Of a DNA stretch of 64,000 nucleotides, positions 52,735-59,820 are shown one piece after another (positions within the stretch are counted from its first letter, which is position 1; each line of letters starts with the position of its first letter). Below the pieces are notes generated by a model, which was not told where the DNA came from, made no database searches, and worked only from the letters and a program-made list of their open reading frames with translations. The translations under genes were made by a program, and so were the position numbers. Origin of the DNA: Actinomadura nitritigenes (GTDB lineage: Bacteria > Actinomycetota > Actinomycetes > Streptosporangiales > Streptosporangiaceae); contig NZ_JAGEOK010000015.1 of assembly GCF_017573545.1 (NCBI RefSeq), forward strand, positions 62,001 through 126,000. The letters run 5' to 3'.

Positions 52735-53790
52735 ATGGACCTGCGTGCAGCGCTGATCGGATACGGCACCGGGGGCTCGGTGTTCCACGCTCCCCTGATC
52801 TCCTCGGTGCCGGGGATGCGGCTCGCCGCGGTCGTCACGGGGGACCCGGAGCGGCAGCGCGCCGTCGCCGAGCGGTACCCGGAGACGACCGTCCTCGCCA
52901 GCGCGGACCGGCTGTGGGAGGCGTCCGGCGGCTACGACCTGGTGGTGGTCGCCGCCCCGAACCGGCAGCACGTCCCCCTCGCCCGCACCGCGCTGACCTC
53001 GGGGATCCCGGTCGTCGTGGACAAGCCGGTCGCGGCGACGGCGGCGGACGCCCGGTCGCTCGCCGCGCTGAGCGCGGTCCGCGGGCTGCCGGTGATCCCG
53101 TTCCACAACCGGCGCTGGGACGGCGACTACCGGACCGTGCTGCGGCTGGCCGGCTCCGGCGCGCTCGGCGGGGTGCTGCGGTTCGAGTCCCGGTTCGAGC
53201 GGTGGCGGCCCGAGGTGAGGGCGGGCTGGAAGGAGAGCGCGGACCCGCGCGACGCCGGCGGCATCCTCTACGACCTCGGCTCCCACCTGATCGACCAGGC
53301 GATCGCGCTGTTCGGCCGCCCCGACCGGGTCTACGCCGAGATCGACACGCGGCGGCGGGGCGCGGCGGCGCCCGACGACGTGTTCGTGGCGCTGGAGCAC
53401 CGCGGCGGGACCCGCTCCCACCTCTGGATGAGCGCGACCGCCGCGGAGCTCGGGCCGCGGTTCCGCGTCCTCGGCGACCGCGCCGCGTACACGGTGAGCG
53501 GGATGGACGGGCAGGAGGAGGCGCTGCGCGCGGGCCTCACCCCGAAGGACCCCGGCTTCGGCATCGCGCCGCCCGAATCGTACGGGGTGTTCGGGACGCC
53601 CGGTGACGACCGCCCGGAGCCGACCGCCCCGGGCGCCTACCACGAGTTCTACACGGCGGTGGCGCGCACGCTGCGCGGCGAGGCGCCCCCGCCGGTCACC
53701 CTCACCGACGCGATCGCGGGCCTGGAGGTCATCGAGGCCGCCCTCCGGTCCGCCGGCGAGGGCGCCGTCGTGGGCACCCGCCCGGAGTGA
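52735..53790 (+). CDS. Gfo/Idh/MocA family oxidoreductase
   Basis: The 351-residue protein has an N-terminal Rossmann fold (AALIGYGTGGSVFHAPLISS, then the DLVVVAAPNRQHVPLARTAL and the conserved EKP-like VVDKPVAATAADARSL). The C-terminal substrate domain has GGILYDLGSHLIDQAIALFG with the catalytic-region His. It most resembles the YhhX/oxidoreductase group acting on sugars or inositols with NAD(P). The ATG at 52735 has no obvious ribosome site, so a leaderless start is likely. It is divergent from the fused regulator gene across 111 bp. Confidence 0.87.
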   Translation: MDLRAALIGYGTGGSVFHAPLISSVPGMRLAAVVTGDPERQRAVAERYPETTVLASADRLWEASGGYDLVVVAAPNRQHVPLARTALTSGIPVVVDKPVAATAADARSLAALSAVRGLPVIPFHNRRWDGDYRTVLRLAGSGALGGVLRFESRFERWRPEVRAGWKESADPRDAGGILYDLGSHLIDQAIALFGRPDRVYAEIDTRRRGAAAPDDVFVALEHRGGTRSHLWMSATAAELGPRFRVLGDRAAYTVSGMDGQEEALRAGLTPKDPGFGIAPPESYGVFGTPGDDRPEPTAPGAYHEFYTAVARTLRGEAPPPVTLTDAIAGLEVIEAALRSAGEGAVVGTRPE

Positions 53791-53797
53791 CGGCCGG

Positions 53798-54634
53798 TCA
53801 GTAGCGGAGGTCGGCCAGCACCCCGTAGTGGTCGGACGCGACGACCCCGTTCACCGGTTCGACGCCCAGCAGCGCGCAGCGGACGGGATGGCCCGCGCCG
53901 CCCGCGCGGGGCCACGCGGAGAAGACGTGGTCGATGCGGCGGTCCGGCCACAGGACGGGCCTCGCCCACGGGTTGGCGTTGCTCCAGGTGTGGCCGGGCG
54001 TTCCGTCGCCCGCCATCTCCCACGCGTCGTAGAAGACGACGCCGGCCGCGCCGACGGCGGCGCGGCCGGTGAGCATGCGGATCTCGTCGGAGCCGGGGTC
54101 GGCGTTGAAGTCGCCCGCGACGACCGCCGGCGCGTCGCGTCCCGCCGTCTCGCGCACGTGGGCGGCGAGGTCGCGGACCTGCTCCTGCCGCCGCCCGCTG
54201 TGCCCGAGCTTGTAGCCCAGCCCGACGCCGAACACGTGGACGGGGCCGCGCGGGCCCCGGACATCGGCGTACACGGCGAGACCGCCGTCGCCGCCGGCCT
54301 GGTCGCCGAGCGGCCGCTCACCGGTCCGCGCCTGCGGCCAGCGCGACAGGATCGCGATCCCCGAGCGGGCGCCCGGCACGGCCCCGGCGCCGGATCCGCC
54401 GAAGACCGCGTGCGGGAGGCCGAGCGCCCGGCCGAGGCGCGCCGCGAGCGAGTCGTCCCCGTCCTCCCATGCCTCCACCAGGACGAGCACGTCGGGCGCC
54501 GCTTCGCGGAGGATCTCGACGATCGCCGCCTCGCGCTCCTCGTAGGGGCCGTAGCGGTCCCAGACGTTCCAGGTCGCCACCCGGACCGTCGTCTCGATCA
54601 GCGGCCCGTACGGCTCCTCGATGTCATAGCCCAT
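53798..54634 (-). CDS. Endonuclease/exonuclease/phosphatase family protein
   Basis: The 278-residue protein carries the EEP fold: VRVATWNVWDRYGPYEEREA (catalytic Asn), APDVLVLVEAW (metal-binding Glu), PAVVAGDFNADPGSDEIRML (Asp and Asn) and the end GVVASDHYGVLADL (Asp-His). No signal peptide is visible. Such proteins act as nucleases, sphingomyelinase-like or inositol phosphatases; substrate unknown. The ATG at 54634 is well placed. It converges on the Gfo/Idh/MocA gene with a 7-bp gap. Confidence 0.86.
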   Translation of the reverse strand: MGYDIEEPYGPLIETTVRVATWNVWDRYGPYEEREAAIVEILREAAPDVLVLVEAWEDGDDSLAARLGRALGLPHAVFGGSGAGAVPGARSGIAILSRWPQARTGERPLGDQAGGDGGLAVYADVRGPRGPVHVFGVGLGYKLGHSGRRQEQVRDLAAHVRETAGRDAPAVVAGDFNADPGSDEIRMLTGRAAVGAAGVVFYDAWEMAGDGTPGHTWSNANPWARPVLWPDRRIDHVFSAWPRAGGAGHPVRCALLGVEPVNGVVASDHYGVLADLRY

Positions 54635-54696
54635 GCGGTGAGCGTGTCATCGCGACGCCCCGCGCGGCCACCCCGTCCGCCACGGGACGGCCCGTC

Positions 54697-55716
54697 TCAC
54701 AGCACGGACACGTGGACGTGGTCGTAGTGGTTCTGGGTGACGCTGCCGCGGTCCTCCATCTGGCGCCATCCGCCGCTGCCGCGCATGTCGTAGATGCGCT
54801 GCCGCCAGATCACGTACTTGATGCCGAGCCGGGACGCGTTGTCGATCACGTACTGGGCGACGCGGTCGCCGTGCGCCTGGGCGGACGCGCTCGGCATCTT
54901 CCCGCCGGTGCTCTCCATGAAGTCGCAGGCGGTGCCGGAGCCGTGGTCCTGCGGGTCGCCGGGGCGCGAGCAGCCGATGGTGGGGAACGGCCCGAACCTC
55001 CCGTCGATCTCCAGCAGGACCGTCCGCATCCGCGCGGTCATCGAGTTGCCGACGATCGGGGACTTGCTCCCGGAGACGCCGTCGGGCCTCCCGCCGCCCG
55101 CCGGGGCCTTCGGCGTCTCGGGCTTGTACTTGACGAGCAGCTTCTTGACGCGGGCGCGCTGGCCCTCCAGGTCGTCGATCTCCTTGCGCACCTCGTCCAG
55201 CTTCGCCTGCGCCGTCCGGTGCGACTGCGCCGCCCTGGTGTTCAGCTGCCGCAGGCTCTCGACGCGGCGGCCGTTGTCCTGGCTGATGTGCTCGACCACC
55301 GAGGCGTCGCGCAGCGCCGCCGACGGGTCCCCGGAGGTGACGATCGGGATGAGGTCGAGCCGCCCGGTCATGTAGGTGGTGGACGCGATGCGGGCGACGG
55401 AGAGCCGGGCCGCGCCGTACTCCCGGTCGGCCCGGGCGGCGTCGGCGCCCGCCCGCTCGGCGGACTTCTTCGCCTCCTCGAGGGAGATCAGCTCGCCGCG
55501 GTACTGCTTGGACAGGGTGTCCGCGCGCTTCTTGAGCTTCGCGTACTCCTTCGCGAGGTCCTTCTTCGGCTCGGCGGGCACGCGGGCCGCGCCGCCGGCG
55601 GCCGGGGGGAGCGCCGCCGACATCCCGACCGCGAGGACGACCACCGCGAGCCGCCGCGCCGCCCGGCGCCCGCCGGCCGGGCGCGCCGTCCTGCCGAAGG
55701 GATCCAAGGACGCCAC
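54697..55716 (-). CDS. Secreted coiled-coil protein with a peptidase-like C-terminal domain
   Basis: The 339-residue protein has an N-terminal Arg-rich signal peptide (RRLAVVVLAVGMSAALPPAA). A long coiled coil, from DLAKEYAKLKKRADTLSKQY to EVRKEIDDLEGQRARVKKLL (about residues 50-205), resembles those of the RipA/RipC cell-wall hydrolases. The C-terminal domain contains FGPFPTIGCSRPGDPQDHGS, ACDFMES and NHYDHVHVSVL, where the spaced His and Asp residues match the ARB_07466-like domain seen in actinomycetes. It probably acts at the cell wall. The GTG start follows GGGAGTGA. The downstream neighbour is the endonuclease-fold gene, 63 bp away. Confidence 0.8.
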   Translation of the reverse strand: MASLDPFGRTARPAGGRRAARRLAVVVLAVGMSAALPPAAGGAARVPAEPKKDLAKEYAKLKKRADTLSKQYRGELISLEEAKKSAERAGADAARADREYGAARLSVARIASTTYMTGRLDLIPIVTSGDPSAALRDASVVEHISQDNGRRVESLRQLNTRAAQSHRTAQAKLDEVRKEIDDLEGQRARVKKLLVKYKPETPKAPAGGGRPDGVSGSKSPIVGNSMTARMRTVLLEIDGRFGPFPTIGCSRPGDPQDHGSGTACDFMESTGGKMPSASAQAHGDRVAQYVIDNASRLGIKYVIWRQRIYDMRGSGGWRQMEDRGSVTQNHYDHVHVSVL

Positions 55717-55835
55717 AGATCACTCCCGGATAACAGAGGGTCGGAGATTGGCGGGCACGCTACCACAATCACCACAAACCCTCCGACATTCGGGCAAGCA
55801 CACTGCGTGACACCGGCACTACGGGCGACGTAAAG

Positions 55836-55898
55836 GGGGCCGGACCGCCCTTGGGCGATCCGGCCCCACCCCCGTGCCGCCGGACGGGGTCCGGCGGC
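55836..55898 (-). terminator. Two hairpins after the HNH gene
   Basis: Read leftward, GCCGCCGGAC/GTCCGGCGGC (55876-55885 with 55889-55898, three-base loop) comes first. A 15-bp stem then pairs 55836-55850 with 55853-55867 (one mismatch, very short loop) and is followed by CTTTA. Together they are a solid terminator for the HNH gene. Confidence 0.75.
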
Positions 55899-55904
55899 CT
55901 CCCC

Positions 55905-56345
55905 TCAGGTCCCGACGAGGTCCTCCCAGCGCGGGGCCCGCGGCTCCCAGCGCAGCCGCAGCCCGGCCTCGCGGGGCGTTCGGTCCCCCTTGCGGTTGTT
56001 GCAGCGGCCGCACGCCAGGACGGTGTTCTCCCAGGTGTTCCCGCCGCCGCGCGACTGCGGGTGGACGTGGTCGATCGTGTTGCCGCGCTGCCCGCAGTAG
56101 CCGCACCGGCCCCGATCGCGCAGGTAGACGCCGCGCTTGCTCCACGGCGGCCGGCGGCCGTACCGCCACCGCATCGCGACGTACCGGACGAGCCTCAGCA
56201 CCCGCGGCACCGGGAAGCGGCCGATGGTCCGGCCCTCCTCCGCCTCCTCGACGACGGCCACCTCGCGGACCAGCATGCGGATGGCGTGCCGCAGGTCCAC
56301 CTTTTGTAAAGGCTCGTACGACGCGTTCAGGACGAGCACGTTCAC
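55905..56345 (-). CDS. HNH endonuclease family protein
   Basis: The 146-residue protein has an HNH/McrA-like zinc module: CGYCGQRGNTIDHVHPQSRG (Cys pair and His-Asp core) followed by NTWENTVLACGRCNNRKGDR (Asn and second Cys pair). Residues 1-60 resemble the helical lead-in of small stand-alone HNH proteins common in actinomycetes (MNVLVLNASYEPLQKVDLRH). GTG 56345 is chosen because GGAGGTGA sits four bases upstream. The gene begins 25 bp after a tRNA-Asn on the same strand. The natural substrate is unknown, and no restriction partner is nearby. Confidence 0.86.
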   Translation of the reverse strand: MNVLVLNASYEPLQKVDLRHAIRMLVREVAVVEEAEEGRTIGRFPVPRVLRLVRYVAMRWRYGRRPPWSKRGVYLRDRGRCGYCGQRGNTIDHVHPQSRGGGNTWENTVLACGRCNNRKGDRTPREAGLRLRWEPRAPRWEDLVGT

Positions 56346-56369
56346 CGGGTCACCTCCCACCCCGGGCCG

Positions 56370-56440
56370 CTGTCCCGCCAGGATTCGAACCTGGATATCC
56401 GCATTAACAGTGCGGCGTTCTGCCGTTGAACTACGAGACA
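56370..56440 (-). tRNA. tRNA-Asn (anticodon GTT)
   Basis: A complete cloverleaf reads TGTCTCG for the 5' acceptor strand and CGGGACA for its partner, a D arm GTTC/GAAC, an anticodon stem CCGCA/TGCGG with loop CTGTTAA, and a T arm CCAGG-TTCGAAT-CCTGG. The discriminator base is G and no CCA is encoded. It lies just ahead of the HNH gene and after a 97-bp gap from the unknown protein gene. No attachment-site duplication is seen nearby. Confidence 0.95.
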
Positions 56441-56537
56441 ATGTTCCGGAAATTCTCCGGTTTCCGGGCATTTCCCGGAAGCCTCCATCAGAATGCCGAC
56501 GCGCGCCCCGCAAAGGCAACGGTTTTTCCCACCCGCT

Positions 56538-57578
56538 TCAGGTCACCGGCCCGGCCCCCTCCCGAGGTTTCACCGGGCCGGGTGGGGGCGGGCTCCGGCC
56601 GGGCGGGTCGGGGGCGGCCCGGGCGATCTTCGGCATCGCCTCCGCCGCCGCGCGCCACCACGTGTCCTCGGCGGGGCCGGCGTGCGGAGGCGACGCGCAC
56701 GGGACCGGACCGGGCGAATCGGAGGCACGCGGGGCGGCCGGGACTCGGACGGGCGGGACGGCCTCGATGGCGGCGGCGCAGTCCGGGCAGTCGGTGCCGG
56801 TCCAGCCGAGCCGGACGGTGACGGACTCCGCGTCGCCGGGAGCGGGGCCCTGCGGCCCGGTGCCCCAGAAGCGCAGCACGTCGGCGGCGGACACCGCGCG
56901 GTCCCGGCGGGTGGCGCGGGTGCGGTCGCGGTGGCCCCGGCCGAGCCACGCGGTCTGCTCGGCGACCAGCTGCCAGGTCAGCCCGCGGACGAGGTTGGCG
57001 GCCGCGAGCACGCTCGCGTACGGCACGTGCCGCACGGCGACCTCCGGCAGGCCGAAGCGGTGCAGGCCGGCCGTGTCGACGCGGGCGCGGGCGCCGTCGC
57101 CGGGGTCGAGGGTGACGAAGACCGACACCCACGCGCGGCCGAGGACGCACCGCTCCGGCTCGGCGTCCGGTGGCGCGCCGGGGAGGATCTGCCGGGAGTC
57201 CAGGTCGGCGACGGTGCCGCCGACGGCGGCGGCGAGGGCGCGGGCGGCGAGCCGGGCCGCCTGCGCGGACCGCGGCTGCCCGGCGGGCGGGCCCTCCGCG
57301 GTGACCGCGATGTGCCGGCGCGCGCCGACGACCGTCCCGAGCCGGCCGTGCGGTGCGGCGAGCCGGTGGAAGCGGGCCTTCAGGTCGGCGGACGGGCGCG
57401 TGACGGGTTCGACGACGAGGCCCGCGGACGCGAGCATCGCGGCGGCCTCGCGCGCGAGCGCGCCGTCGCCGATGGCGTCCGGGAGGCGGCCGGGCCCGGG
57501 GAGCGTCCTCGCCTGGGTCGCCACGAGGAACCGCGTCGTCACCGACGCCGGGACCTCCAGCACGAACCGCCCGCCCAT
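56538..57578 (-). CDS. Uncharacterised 346-residue protein
   Basis: I do not recognise this gene. The product is cytoplasmic, opens MGGRFVLEVPASVTTRFLVA, and has an Ala-rich middle (AAMLASAGLVVEPVTRPSAD and SAQAARLAARALAAAVGGTV). A C-terminal TGTDCPDCAAAIEAVPPVRV segment contains a C-x2-C pair (and one more Cys), and an extended Pro/Gly-rich tail ends it. A DUF-type domain, about 150 residues with RHIAVTAEGP and VSVFVTLDPGDGARARVDTA, seems to repeat a fold. The codon pattern is like that of neighbours, so it is a genuine gene, but lineage-restricted. Confidence 0.5.
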   Translation of the reverse strand: MGGRFVLEVPASVTTRFLVATQARTLPGPGRLPDAIGDGALAREAAAMLASAGLVVEPVTRPSADLKARFHRLAAPHGRLGTVVGARRHIAVTAEGPPAGQPRSAQAARLAARALAAAVGGTVADLDSRQILPGAPPDAEPERCVLGRAWVSVFVTLDPGDGARARVDTAGLHRFGLPEVAVRHVPYASVLAAANLVRGLTWQLVAEQTAWLGRGHRDRTRATRRDRAVSAADVLRFWGTGPQGPAPGDAESVTVRLGWTGTDCPDCAAAIEAVPPVRVPAAPRASDSPGPVPCASPPHAGPAEDTWWRAAAEAMPKIARAAPDPPGRSPPPPGPVKPREGAGPVT

Positions 57579-57711
57579 GGGCCCGCCTCCCCCGTTCCGC
57601 GGGCACGGCCCCCTGCCGCGCCCGGGGTTCCAGCGTGGCCGGGAGCGGTGGCGGACGGAACCAGAACGGGATTCTGTGGATAGGGCGCGCTCGGACGCCC
57701 CTCGGGCGGGG

Positions 57712-58704
57712 TCAGGGCAGCGCGGACGTCGGCGCCTGGTACTCCAGGGACTCGCGTTCGACGCGGAAGCCGAGCTCCTCGTTGACCGCGAGCATGTGCT
57801 CGTTGTCCCCCGAGTTGTCGGTCTCGATCTCGCGGACCTCGGGGCGCTCCGCCGCGAGCCACTCGAGCATCGCGGCCTTGACCCAGATGCCGAGGCGGCG
57901 GCCGCGGTGCTCGGGGGCGACGGCGGTGTCGTACTGGGCGGCGCGGCCGGCGGCGTCGTGCGGGACGACGACCTCGGTGAAGCCGGCCACGACCGTGCCG
58001 GACGCGTCGAGGGCGGCGACGGTGTAGAGGTCGTCGCCGCGCTTGGCGACCACCTCGGCCGTCTCGCGGACGCGGTGCGCGTCCCAGGGGGCGCCCTCGT
58101 ACTCGGCGAGGTCGGCCATGGCGTACTTGGCGTGCGCGAGGGCGGTGGCGTGCTCGTCGGGGACGACGCCCTGCCAGCGGATCAGCCGGTACCCCGCCGG
58201 GCCCGCCGCGACGAGCCGGGCGACGCGCTCCGGGGGGACCTCGTCCAGCCGCAGCAGCATGCCGCGCAGCACCAGAACGCACTCGAACCCGTGCGACTCC
58301 AGGAACGGGACCGCCGGGGTGCCCGCGTGGACCTGCGCGATCACGCTGGTGCGGCCGTCGGCGCGCAGGCCCTCGGCGGCCGCCGCGAGCAGCCGGCGGC
58401 CGACGCCGCGGCGGCGGTCCCCGGGCCGGACCTGGATGTCGATCTCGGCGGGGCGGTCGGCGCCCGGCGCGCCGGGCAGCCGCAGCGCCGCGACGCCGGC
58501 CAGTCCCCCGCCGGCCGGGCCCCCGCCGGTGACCGCCCACAGCCGCTGCCGCGAGCCCGGGTCGCCGCCGAGGAGCCGCTCGGCCGTCTGCTCCGGCTCC
58601 GGCGCCGGCTCCCCCGCCGGACCGGCGGCGTGCACGGCGGACAGCACGGCGTGCCACTCCAGGATCTGCGCGTCCGTCGGATCATCGAGCGCGATGACGT
58701 CCAT
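57712..58704 (-). CDS. Double-GNAT acetyltransferase
   Basis: The 330-residue protein contains two GNAT domains, a layout seen in actinomycete MshD-like and aminoglycoside-type acetyltransferases. The first half has IDIQVRPGDRRRGVGRRLLA (acetyl-CoA-binding R-x-x-G-x-G/A) and VIAQVHAGTPAVPFLESHGF. The second half has VVAGFTEVVVPHDAAGRAAQ and VAPEHRGRRLGIWVKAAML followed by EIETDNSGDNEHMLAVNEEL. The most probable role is N-acetylation of an amine; mycothiol synthase is possible but not claimed. The start ATG at 58704 fits. It is transcribed alone. Confidence 0.78.
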   Translation of the reverse strand: MDVIALDDPTDAQILEWHAVLSAVHAAGPAGEPAPEPEQTAERLLGGDPGSRQRLWAVTGGGPAGGGLAGVAALRLPGAPGADRPAEIDIQVRPGDRRRGVGRRLLAAAAEGLRADGRTSVIAQVHAGTPAVPFLESHGFECVLVLRGMLLRLDEVPPERVARLVAAGPAGYRLIRWQGVVPDEHATALAHAKYAMADLAEYEGAPWDAHRVRETAEVVAKRGDDLYTVAALDASGTVVAGFTEVVVPHDAAGRAAQYDTAVAPEHRGRRLGIWVKAAMLEWLAAERPEVREIETDNSGDNEHMLAVNEELGFRVERESLEYQAPTSALP

Positions 58705-58836
58705 CCGACTGTTGTACCTGATCGTCGTCCGCCGCGACCGGGAGCCCGGGCAACCCGTGGTTTCGGACGTCTGGAAGGCCCCTTTGTATCTCTCGCCGGG
58801 GGACGCCTCCCGCGCCCCCGGCCGGCCTCGTCGGAG

Positions 58837-59820
58837 TCAGTGCCCGCGCGAGAACGCCTCCAGGATGCGCTCGGCGGCGAGCGCCGGGGTGAGCGTCCCG
58901 TCCGCGACGCTCTTCTCCAGGCCGGGCGCGATGTCGCGGACGGCGGGATGGGCGTGCAGCTCGCCGAGCAGCCGCTCGCGGACCATCGCCCACGTCCAGC
59001 CGACCTGCTGGCGGCGCCGCCGCGCCTCCAGCTCGCCGGACTCGCGGAGCCGCTCCTGGTGCCCGACGATCTCGTCCCACACCTCGTCCAGGCCGGTGCC
59101 CTCCCGCGCGCTGCAGGTCAGCACCGGGGTGGCGCGGGCGCGCTCGTCGCTGCGCAGCAGCCGCAGCGCGCCGGACAGCTCGCGGGCGGCCCGCTTCGCC
59201 TCCATCCTGTGGTCGCCGTCGGCCTTGTTGACGGCGATGACGTCGGCCAGTTCCAGGACGCCCTTCTTGATGCCCTGGAGCTGGTCGCCGGTGCGGGCGA
59301 GGGTGAGGAACAGGAACGAGTCGACCATCTCGGCGACCGTCGTCTCGGACTGCCCGACCCCGACCGTCTCGACGAGGACGACCCCGTACCCGGCGGCCTC
59401 CATCACGACCATCGCCTCGCGGGTGGCCTTGGCGACGCCGCCGAGCGTGCCGGCGGTCGGCGAGGGGCGGATGAACGCGTCCGGGTCGGCGGCGAGGCGC
59501 TGCATGCGGGTCTTGTCGCCGAGGATGCTGCCGCCGGTGCGGGTCGAGGAGGGGTCGACGGCCAGGACCGCGACCTTGTGCCCCTCTCCCGTCAGCTTCG
59601 TGCCGAGCGCGTCGATGAACGTGGACTTGCCGACGCCCGGCACGCCGGTGATCCCGACGCGGCGGGCGTTCCCGGTGTACGGGGTCAGCTCGACCAGCAG
59701 CCGCTGCGCCAGCTCCCGGTCGTCGGGACGGGCCGACTCGACCAGCGTGATCGCCCGCGCGATCCACGCCCGCGACCCGTCCCGGACCCCGGAGACGTAG
59801 TCCTCCAGGCCGGGCCTCAC
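58837..59820 (-). CDS. meaB: MeaB, methylmalonyl-CoA mutase chaperone GTPase
   Basis: The 327-residue G3E-type P-loop GTPase protects and reactivates methylmalonyl-CoA mutase by gating cobalamin loading. Walker A is GVPGVGKSTF in VGITGVPGVGKSTFIDAL, the G3E-type acidic strand appears as VLAVDPSSTRTGGSILGDKT, then VLVETVGVGQSET and the GTP-binding N-K-x-D of VIAVNKADGDHRMEAKRAAR. The GTG start overlaps the mutB stop (GTGA), so the protein is made with the mutase. The C-terminus has the dimerisation arm. Confidence 0.93.
   Translation of the reverse strand: MRPGLEDYVSGVRDGSRAWIARAITLVESARPDDRELAQRLLVELTPYTGNARRVGITGVPGVGKSTFIDALGTKLTGEGHKVAVLAVDPSSTRTGGSILGDKTRMQRLAADPDAFIRPSPTAGTLGGVAKATREAMVVMEAAGYGVVLVETVGVGQSETTVAEMVDSFLFLTLARTGDQLQGIKKGVLELADVIAVNKADGDHRMEAKRAARELSGALRLLRSDERARATPVLTCSAREGTGLDEVWDEIVGHQERLRESGELEARRRRQQVGWTWAMVRERLLGELHAHPAVRDIAPGLEKSVADGTLTPALAAERILEAFSRGH

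Noticed and set aside
52584..52838. Short minus-strand frame across the divergent gap upstream of the regulator-TrxR fusion
   Set aside because: It overlaps both divergent gene starts, is in a different frame from the fusion and shows no domain.
56370..56440. Integration site of a mobile element at tRNA-Asn
   Set aside because: No integrase, direct repeat of the tRNA end or compositional shift is visible on either side.
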